Shown piece by piece: positions 5,232 through 10,026 of a stretch of DNA of 10,026 nt (positions are counted from its first letter, which is position 1; every line of letters begins with the position of its first letter). A program made the translations under genes and the position numbers. The notes under the pieces are model-generated. The model ran no database searches. It saw only the letters and a program-made list of their open reading frames with translations, and was not told where the DNA came from. Origin of the DNA: Euryarchaeota archaeon UBA257 (GTDB lineage: Archaea > Thermoplasmatota > Poseidoniia > Poseidoniales > Thalassarchaeaceae); NCBI GenBank assembly GCA_002498985.1, contig DAJO01000031.1, forward strand, positions 60,204 through 70,229, given 5' to 3'.

Positions 5232-6617
5232 TCATAATTTAGAATCATTGGATAAAAAATCTTCAATTCTATCTGACCATTGATTTCTTTTTTCAGATAA
5301 ATCAGTCAACCATTCAGTAGCTCTATCAATACATATTTGTTTGATTTCACCGGCTAATAGCCTTCCTGATTCATAATCACGCCCAATAGATTCTAACTCC
5401 TTGTCACTTTCTTCGAAGAAATATTGCAGATATTGATACGCAACATCTTTTGATAAATCTCCACCTAATCTTCTATGTTCTTCGACTGTTGCCTGACCAC
5501 CACTAAAAGCACGTTTAACTTTTCTAGACATATCTTCAATAGAATCGTCCATAAATATGGTAGTTTCTGGTTTAGAAGAAGACATTTTATCGCCAGTCAT
5601 ACCAACTACAAAACGATGATAGGTCGAGCAAGGGGGCATTAATCCCATACCTCCAATATTTCTTTCTAGAGATAAAAGTGATAATTGTATCTTAGATTTA
5701 TCAAGAATTGTCGCACCAGGAATCTCGATAGTACCATGTTTAGGATTTGACATTATATCCGCAAATCCAAGTTTTGCTAAAGAAGATTTTAGTTTATCAA
5801 ATAACTGATTTCTAACGTCACGATTAATGCTCCCATTACTTGAAACCCCCATTAAATTTTTATTTTCTTCTTGAATTGATAAACCGATTGTTAGCCCACC
5901 ACTCTTACGACTTTTAACATTAAACCAGTTGGTTTTACTGACTAGACCTCTGGTTAAACGAATGTGAGGGTCCTGATCTACACCAACTGGTACTACAATT
6001 GGCCTTAATCCACCATACTCATCTAATTGTGGATGAACTATATCTCCTGCCTGAACTAATGGGGCCTGAACGTGAGCTAAATTAGTTTCACCAGAAAAAC
6101 CATAGATAGCCTCGAACTCAGAAATATTTGTTTTCTGCCCCAAAGTAAAACCCAATCTTTGAACAATCGGTCTCATACTCTGAAAGTAAACATTGGTTTT
6201 ATCAGGATCGAGTCCCATTGCCGCGTAATTATTTATGTATTCTGAAAGTGCGATTTTTCTTCCTTCTTTCAATGAAACATTTCTTGTAGCAAGGGCTTCT
6301 AAATCTGCAACTGTAACTGTTACATCTCCTCCTTGATCTTGGAACCATTTAACTTGATTAATTACCATACTATGGCCGAGATGCATTTTTCCACTAGGCA
6401 TTAATCCAGTCAAAACGCCAAAATTATCTCCATGATTAATTCGAGAAAGGATTGTATCTAAACCTCTATGAGCGAAAATAATACCTCTTCTATGTAAAAG
6501 ATTAGGATTAGGAATTTTAGAGATTTCAATGTCACTAAGGCCGAAATTATCTCTAATTCTTTCATAGTCAGTAGACTGTTGAGACGACCAGGGGTCTATG
6601 CGAGAGCCACTTGTCAT
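5232..6617 (-). CDS. trpS: Tryptophanyl-tRNA synthetase (archaeal type) with insertion
   Basis: 461 residues; it charges tRNA-Trp with tryptophan. The N-terminus has the archaeal/eukaryotic-type IDPW segment (7-10). The class I HIGH motif is HLGH (79-82, within SGKMHLGH), and the KMSKS motif is KMSSS (344-348), flanked by the hallmark STYHRFVVGMTGD. VGVDQDPHIRLTR (211-223) binds substrate in this family. The C-terminal AFSGGQATVEEHRRLGG (370-386) is typical of archaeal enzymes. Between LTRGLV and MPPCSTYH (about 226-326) there is an insertion of roughly 95 residues. Compact archaeal enzymes of about 370-390 residues join these blocks directly or with a short loop. The insert contains LTIGLSIQEE and a mixed helix/strand pattern and keeps the frame, so the enzyme should be functional. 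The ATG at 6617 lacks a clear ribosome site. It is divergent from the dehydrogenase gene across 98 nt. Confidence 0.95.
   Translation of the reverse strand: MTSGSRIDPWSSQQSTDYERIRDNFGLSDIEISKIPNPNLLHRRGIIFAHRGLDTILSRINHGDNFGVLTGLMPSGKMHLGHSMVINQVKWFQDQGGDVTVTVADLEALATRNVSLKEGRKIALSEYINNYAAMGLDPDKTNVYFQSMRPIVQRLGFTLGQKTNISEFEAIYGFSGETNLAHVQAPLVQAGDIVHPQLDEYGGLRPIVVPVGVDQDPHIRLTRGLVSKTNWFNVKSRKSGGLTIGLSIQEENKNLMGVSSNGSINRDVRNQLFDKLKSSLAKLGFADIMSNPKHGTIEIPGATILDKSKIQLSLLSLERNIGGMGLMPPCSTYHRFVVGMTGDKMSSSKPETTIFMDDSIEDMSRKVKRAFSGGQATVEEHRRLGGDLSKDVAYQYLQYFFEESDKELESIGRDYESGRLLAGEIKQICIDRATEWLTDLSEKRNQWSDRIEDFLSNDSKL
5288..5293 (+). terminator. T6 tract, candidate terminator of the sepF-zpr1 operon
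   Basis: Six T on the plus strand lie 57 nt after the zpr1 stop, inside the antisense of trpS. It is the first T-run of this length downstream of the operon. Termination here would leave a 3' UTR overlapping the trpS mRNA. Composition is the only support. Confidence 0.25.
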
Positions 6618-6653
6618 ACATGGTCGTGTGTAAACCCCTCAATCAAGGCTACG

Positions 6654-6661
6654 CATAAAAC
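6654..6661 (-). promoter_or_regulatory. Candidate TATA box of trpS
   Basis: The minus strand reads GTTTTATG, centred about 40 nt upstream of the trpS ATG, within the 98-nt divergent spacer. With a normal TATA-to-start distance of about 26 nt, transcription would begin about 14 nt before the start codon. It is the best A/T-rich match on this strand of the spacer. No comparably clear box is seen for the divergent dehydrogenase gene, whose nearest is ATACTAATC at 6684-6692. Confidence 0.3.
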
Positions 6662-6715
6662 ATTAGAAATAAGCCCATCTAGCATACTAATCAATAACGA
6701 CGGAAGTTAGATACA

Positions 6716-7771
6716 ATGACAATAATACACTGTTTGGGTTCGGGTCTTGTAGGCTCTTTTGTAATTAAAAAATTATTAGAAGAAAAATTGAAAATCAATC
6801 TTATAGATATTGAGGATAAGGGAAAATTTAGCAATAATGATTACTTAACAATACACGTTACAGATGCGATAGAATATTGTAAAAATACGTCAGAAAATGA
6901 TGAAATATATGTTAATATGTTACCAGGATTTCTTGGATTTAAAGCTACAGAAATACTTGTCTCAAGAGGTAAGAAAGTAATTGATTTGAGTTTCAGTGAA
7001 ACTACGCCAGATTCACTTAATCAAAAGGCTATTGATTCAGGAGCAAGAATACTGTGGGATGTTGGGATTGCCCCCGGTTTTTCTAACATGCTAATAGCAT
7101 ATGCTTCGAGATTTGGAGGAGGAATTTCTAATGCAGAAATAAGAGTAGGAGGTAATCCTGTAGAAAGAGACGAGAAATGGAGTTATATGGCGCCATTCTC
7201 GCCTAATGATGTAATTGCAGAATATACTCGTCCTGCTAGAATAATTAAATCGGGGAAAATAATAACTTTGCCTGCGTTAACTGACATTCACAAAATAAAT
7301 GTGAAGCAGGCAGGAGTAATGGAATCTTTCTTAACTGATGGGCTCAGAAGTTTACTCAGTACAATTCCCGCAGAAGATATGACTGAATATACGGTAAGAT
7401 GGCCAGGCCATATTCAGAGATATATTGATGAGAGAGATTCGAATGTTTTGGACCAAAGACAGTTGATTAAAGATTGGAAGTTTGATAAATCACGTAGTGA
7501 ATTTACTTGGATGGAAATTAAAGTTAATTGTATGAACGGTGAGAATATGACTTGGACAGTATATGATCAAGGAAAAGATGAGGACTCATCTATGGCTAGA
7601 ACTACAGGACTAGTAACAGCATCATGTGTTAAGCAATGGATTTCTAACCCTGATTTGATTCAAGTTGGCGTACACCCGCCGGAAAGCTTACCCAATGAAG
7701 TCATTGCAAATGTTTCTCAATTACTCAAAGATGAGGGGGTAGATATCAATGGTCCCGGAATAATCTTATGA
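6716..7771 (+). CDS. Saccharopine dehydrogenase / lysine 6-dehydrogenase family oxidoreductase
   Basis: 351 residues. The N-terminal Rossmann domain opens with a strand and GSGLVG (8-13, GxGxxG), which binds NAD(P). The linker WDVGIAPGFSNML (114-126) is the family's signature (CG.APG.SNML). It is followed by VGGNP (144-148), FSPNDVIAEYTRPARIIKSG (161-180), the TDGLRSLL segment (207-214) and EYTVRWPGH (224-232). MARTTG (293-298) near the end is also typical. These features place it closer to short saccharopine-dehydrogenase-like and lysine 6-dehydrogenase proteins than to the longer carboxynorspermidine enzymes. The exact substrate, saccharopine or lysine, cannot be fixed, so the direction of the pathway (lysine degradation or synthesis) is open. 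The gene overlaps the end of the convergent secreted-protein gene by 6 nt, and no partner from a lysine pathway is in this window. Confidence 0.88.
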   Translation: MTIIHCLGSGLVGSFVIKKLLEEKLKINLIDIEDKGKFSNNDYLTIHVTDAIEYCKNTSENDEIYVNMLPGFLGFKATEILVSRGKKVIDLSFSETTPDSLNQKAIDSGARILWDVGIAPGFSNMLIAYASRFGGGISNAEIRVGGNPVERDEKWSYMAPFSPNDVIAEYTRPARIIKSGKIITLPALTDIHKINVKQAGVMESFLTDGLRSLLSTIPAEDMTEYTVRWPGHIQRYIDERDSNVLDQRQLIKDWKFDKSRSEFTWMEIKVNCMNGENMTWTVYDQGKDEDSSMARTTGLVTASCVKQWISNPDLIQVGVHPPESLPNEVIANVSQLLKDEGVDINGPGIIL

Positions 7772-8866
7772 TTCTCTAATCGATTTATCCCTAGCAACAA
7801 GCCACTTGATTGTTAAAGGAGTTGCAATTAGTACTGCAATCGCTATTATCGGTAGCCTCCAATCCATTTCTAATGCTGCCGGTCTTTCAATTAACCATGT
7901 AAATAATAAAGGAGAATCATAGAAGTCCGATGCCCATTCATGTAGATTTTTTACATGATGACCCACAACCGTGACACTATGGTGTAAATCATTGAAAGTT
8001 TTCAAAGGACTGTGGGAAAAGGACAGGTTTTGTTCCAACTGAATAACTACCTCATCACCAGGAGAAATTGAAATAATAATACCTTCTTCAGTTAATCTCC
8101 AACCTTCTCGTAGAGATTTGGTGTCCGGTGTAAGCAAGGGGAAAATTTCCCCATCTCCAAATTGGACACTAGAAACATTAGCCTCCGTATTTATCATTAA
8201 GCTACCAGGTACATTCCAATTTGAATCAGAATTTATTGGCAATTCTAAATTAATAGTAGAATTAGATGAGTCAATTAAGATTCTTGAACTAGATATATTG
8301 TGGTTAAACCACTCACCCCAAGTAGTATACCATATATCTTGGTTTTCTAAAAAATCAATAGCTGGCTTATCTTCTCTGACTTTAAGATCAAAGATTCTGG
8401 CTTCCCAATATATTGAGATAAGTGAATCTTTTTCTGCGGATTCTAACAAACCAATATCTGCTACATTTTTCTCAAGACTACCCCCATTCCTTTGAACAAT
8501 GAAGAAATCCTCAGTTTCGGTTTTCAAATTATCTCCAAGAATAATAAATCCTGATTCTTTTAATGAAGAAATTGTAGAATTAGTAATAATATCGGGGACA
8601 CCAAAAGAAATGGGTTCTGAACCCCAACGCGATGAATTAGTATGACTAGATAAATAATTCTTACAGGATTCAATTACTGAATTATCATAATTAATATCTA
8701 ATCCTTCATAGCCATGACAAGCGAATTCATCTCCATGTTCAAGTCTTTCTGGGCCGATTAAATTCCAAAGCCAATTGTCATCATCCCAATCAGCCATAAC
8801 TGTAGGAGTCAAAACTGGAGTAAGGAAAATTACTACCAGAAATACACCCACAGGCCGTACTCCCAT
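7766..8866 (-). CDS. Secreted, membrane-anchored protein with many N-glycosylation sequons, unknown function
   Basis: 366 residues from the ATG at 8866. That start is chosen because it yields a clean signal peptide: a basic MGVRP, a hydrophobic stretch (about 7-20) and a likely cut after VMA at residue 25. The next upstream Met (8920) would add 18 residues and push the gene into the divergent plsC start. The mature part is an external domain with Cys50 and Cys68, probably a disulfide, and six N-x-S/T sequons (Asn77, 96, 190, 202, 230, 280). A single hydrophobic helix at about 338-356 is followed by a short charged tail (ARDKSIRES), giving a type I, surface-displayed topology. Beta-strand-rich stretches such as GIIISISPGDEVVIQLEQN (262-280) suggest Ig- or jelly-roll-like modules. 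I recognise no family. Archaeal N-glycosylation of such proteins is well known, but occupancy here is inferred. Confidence 0.85.
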   Translation of the reverse strand: MGVRPVGVFLVVIFLTPVLTPTVMADWDDDNWLWNLIGPERLEHGDEFACHGYEGLDINYDNSVIESCKNYLSSHTNSSRWGSEPISFGVPDIITNSTISSLKESGFIILGDNLKTETEDFFIVQRNGGSLEKNVADIGLLESAEKDSLISIYWEARIFDLKVREDKPAIDFLENQDIWYTTWGEWFNHNISSSRILIDSSNSTINLELPINSDSNWNVPGSLMINTEANVSSVQFGDGEIFPLLTPDTKSLREGWRLTEEGIIISISPGDEVVIQLEQNLSFSHSPLKTFNDLHHSVTVVGHHVKNLHEWASDFYDSPLLFTWLIERPAALEMDWRLPIIAIAVLIATPLTIKWLVARDKSIRES

Positions 8867-8871
8867 AATAT
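8863..8871 (+). promoter_or_regulatory. Candidate TATA box of plsC
   Basis: CATAATATT is centred about 36 nt before the ATG at 8904, which predicts a transcript starting about 10 nt upstream of that codon. It overlaps the start codon of the divergent secreted-protein gene. It argues for 8904 over the ATG at 8886, which would be too close to the box. Confidence 0.3.
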
Positions 8872-8888
8872 TCCGAGTTAGGATTATG

Positions 8889-8897
8889 AGATTAAAC
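8889..8897 (-). promoter_or_regulatory. Candidate TATA element of the secreted-protein gene
   Basis: The minus strand reads GTTTAATCT, centred about 27 nt before the ATG at 8866, the place expected for a leaderless transcript. It lies at the predicted transcript start of divergent plsC, so the two promoters would interlock. Evidence is sequence and spacing only. Confidence 0.25.
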
Positions 8898-8903
8898 CTT
8901 GTA

Positions 8904-9722
8904 ATGCAAGTCGAAAGCAATAAGTCTAATCTACTTCCCCGTTTGATATGGATGCTATCAGATAAAAGCCTAGGATTAATTTCTAATGAAGTTGGTTTAG
9001 ATGGAGGGGAATCTAAATTTAAAACTCCCTTGATGTATAAAATTCTTTTATTTATTCTGCCGGTACCATTTAGGGCAATAACTAATATCCATTATCACGG
9101 GTTAGAGAAAATACCAGGAAATGGTGCTGTAATTTTCGTAGCCAACCACACATCTCATGTCGACCCTTTTTTGAAAATTGTTGCCGCCAAAAGACCCGTT
9201 CATTACTTGGCCAAAAAGGAACATTTCGAATCACATGCTACTAAGGTATTAATGGAGAGTACAGGCCAGATAAGTACTGCGAGAGGGAACGGCTCTGATA
9301 ATGCATTAGAAAAAGCAGTCGATGTACTCGAGTCCGGTAGTTCAATGGGAATATTTCCAGAGGGAACAAGGTCGAGGAATACTCAACCTCCATTTTTGCA
9401 GCCTGGAAAAACTGGTGCGGCAAGGTTAGCAGCAAAGTTTCCATTAACCCCTGTAGTTCCGATCTCAATAAAAGGAGCAAGAAATTTTATGAAGCCAGGG
9501 AGTTTAATGATTAAACCGTGGAAAAGAATTGATGTCCATATTGGAAATTCTATTACTTTTGCAGAATGGTTATCTAACCCCTCGGGAGGGGGCTTTGATG
9601 ATTCAAAAATCGAAGGAATTTTATCAAAAGACGAAGAGGAAAAGAGAATGGAAATGAAGAAAATTTATCGGAAATTTACTGATCAAATTATTGAAACTCT
9701 AAGACTTAATGGAGCACCTTAA
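8904..9722 (+). CDS. plsC: PlsC-type 1-acyl-glycerol-3-phosphate acyltransferase
   Basis: 272 residues from the ATG at 8904. The LPLAT/AGPAT motifs are all present: motif I as NHTSHVD (NHx4D, His82 and Asp87), motif III as FPEGTRSR (151-158) and a GAARLA...PVVPISIKG segment (171-191) corresponding to motif IV. A hydrophobic patch at about 45-59 precedes motif I and could sit in the membrane. In bacteria and eukaryotes the enzyme transfers an acyl chain to position 2 of lysophosphatidic acid to make phosphatidic acid. The open frame reaches back to 8775, but those residues lie inside the opposite gene's signal-peptide region and look non-native. Starts at 8886 and 8952 are possible alternatives. 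The gene is followed by thyA after 53 nt. The substrate in an ether-lipid archaeon is uncertain; another acyl acceptor is possible. Confidence 0.9.
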   Translation: MQVESNKSNLLPRLIWMLSDKSLGLISNEVGLDGGESKFKTPLMYKILLFILPVPFRAITNIHYHGLEKIPGNGAVIFVANHTSHVDPFLKIVAAKRPVHYLAKKEHFESHATKVLMESTGQISTARGNGSDNALEKAVDVLESGSSMGIFPEGTRSRNTQPPFLQPGKTGAARLAAKFPLTPVVPISIKGARNFMKPGSLMIKPWKRIDVHIGNSITFAEWLSNPSGGGFDDSKIEGILSKDEEEKRMEMKKIYRKFTDQIIETLRLNGAP

Positions 9723-9775
9723 GTGACTAATAGAGAGTATCATTCAAAGACTGTCACTCTAACCGCTATAATAAG

Positions 9776-10026
9776 ATGGAGCAGTATCTAGATTTTCTAA
9801 GTCGAATCCTTGAAGAAGGAGGGAGTAAGGAGGATAGAACAGGTACAGGCACCAAGTCAATTTTTGGACACCAAATGAGATTCGATTTAACCGATGGCTT
9901 TCCCGCAATTACAACTAAAAAAATTCATTGGCCAAGTGTAATACACGAGCTTTTATGGATAATCTCTGGAGATACCAATGTTAGTTATCTTCAAGAAAAT
10001 AAAGTAAGAATATGGAATGAATGGGC
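9776..10026 (+). CDS. thyA: Thymidylate synthase ThyA, 3' end outside the window
   Basis: 83 complete codons are visible and the gene runs off the window. The N-terminus closely follows bacterial ThyA: MEQYLDFL, then DRTGTGT (20-26) with the dUMP-phosphate-binding Arg21 at the same number as in E. coli, SIFGHQMRFDL, FPAITTKKIHWPSVIHELLW, SGDTN and the last residues IWNEWA. ThyA methylates dUMP to dTMP using methylene-tetrahydrofolate, which it oxidises to dihydrofolate, so a dihydrofolate reductase is normally needed; one may lie downstream. The catalytic Cys lies beyond the window. The ATG at 9776 matches the usual N-terminal length. TATAATA at 9766-9772 is too near the start codon to be its TATA box. 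The gene may be co-transcribed with plsC (53-nt gap). Confidence 0.95.
   Translation, partial: MEQYLDFLSRILEEGGSKEDRTGTGTKSIFGHQMRFDLTDGFPAITTKKIHWPSVIHELLWIISGDTNVSYLQENKVRIWNEW

Noticed and set aside
7938..7958. Hairpin TCATGTA-GATTTTT-TACATGA, 7-bp stem
   Set aside because: It lies inside the coding sequence of the secreted protein, 167 nt beyond the dehydrogenase stop, with no T-run following the stem. It is probably a by-product of the coding sequence.
8118..8495. Open plus-strand frame of 125 codons inside the secreted-protein gene
   Set aside because: The opposite strand encodes a protein with a signal peptide, membrane helix and sequons; this frame has no recognisable feature or ribosome site.
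8775..8903. N-terminal extension of the PlsC frame
   Set aside because: It is antisense to the signal-peptide region of the divergent gene, and the translated residues have no acyltransferase similarity. A later ATG gives the usual family length.
9722..9758. Inverted repeat AGTGAC/GTCACT after plsC
   Set aside because: It has 6-bp arms with a 25-nt loop and no T-run. Such a repeat is expected by chance and is not convincing as a terminator or operator.
9766..9772. TATAATA just before thyA
   Set aside because: It looks like a TATA or bacterial -10 box but ends only 3 nt from the start codon, so it cannot serve as the archaeal promoter of this ATG.
1..10026. Mobile element, CRISPR array, toxin-antitoxin or defence system
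   Set aside because: No direct-repeat array, transposase, integrase, terminal repeats or known defence domain was seen. All genes read as chromosomal housekeeping or envelope genes.

Overview
The window looks like AT-rich chromosomal DNA of a euryarchaeon, most likely a planktonic marine member of the Thermoplasmatota (Marine Group II/Poseidoniales or a relative). The domain assignment rests on the KH-beta-CASP nuclease aCPSF1/FttA next to a proteasome beta subunit with a Thr propeptide, an archaeal/eukaryotic-type tryptophanyl-tRNA synthetase, an archaeal SepF-like protein and a short ZPR1 protein. The lineage is an inference: AT-rich core archaeal genes sit beside bacterial-type genes (a PlsC acyltransferase and an E. 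coli-like ThyA), a mixture reported for Marine Group II. Genes are tightly packed on both strands. I see no integrase, transposase, CRISPR array or long repeat.

Layout. 1-492 (+) is the 3' part of a Nudix hydrolase, facing a tRNA-Pro(UGG) gene at 516-593 (-). Behind the tRNA is a zinc-ribbon/winged-helix-like protein (631-1071, -). It is divergent from a small two-helix membrane protein (1156-1437, +). aCPSF1 (1438-3354, -) and psmB (3429-4070, -) form a same-strand pair separated by 74 nt that holds a nested inverted repeat. From the psmB upstream region a SepF-like gene (4218-4628, +) and a ZPR1-type zinc-finger gene (4638-5231, +) run the other way as a likely operon. trpS (5232-6617, -) meets them end to end and diverges from a saccharopine/lysine-6-dehydrogenase-family gene (6716-7771, +). 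A secreted, membrane-anchored protein with many glycosylation sequons (7766-8866, -) follows. It is divergent from a PlsC-type acyltransferase (8904-9722, +), and the 5' part of thyA (9776 to the window end, +) comes last.

How the genes relate. Most are housekeeping: transcription termination (aCPSF1), protein turnover (psmB), tRNA and aminoacylation (tRNA-Pro, trpS), cell division (sepF), translation-factor handling (zpr1), amino-acid metabolism, lipid acylation and dTMP synthesis. Both protein-coding convergent pairs around aCPSF1 and trpS abut with no intergenic base, and the third overlaps by 6 nt. Transcript ends must therefore lie inside opposing genes. Two antisense U8 tracts downstream of aCPSF1 are good candidates for such ends.

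Nothing here demonstrates a new defence or mobile system. The best leads are the bacterial-type lipid acyltransferase in an archaeon, a roughly 95-residue insertion in TrpRS, a SepF lacking an obvious membrane-targeting N-terminus, the structured psmB-aCPSF1 spacer, and an uncharacterised surface glycoprotein candidate sharing a very tight divergent promoter region with plsC.
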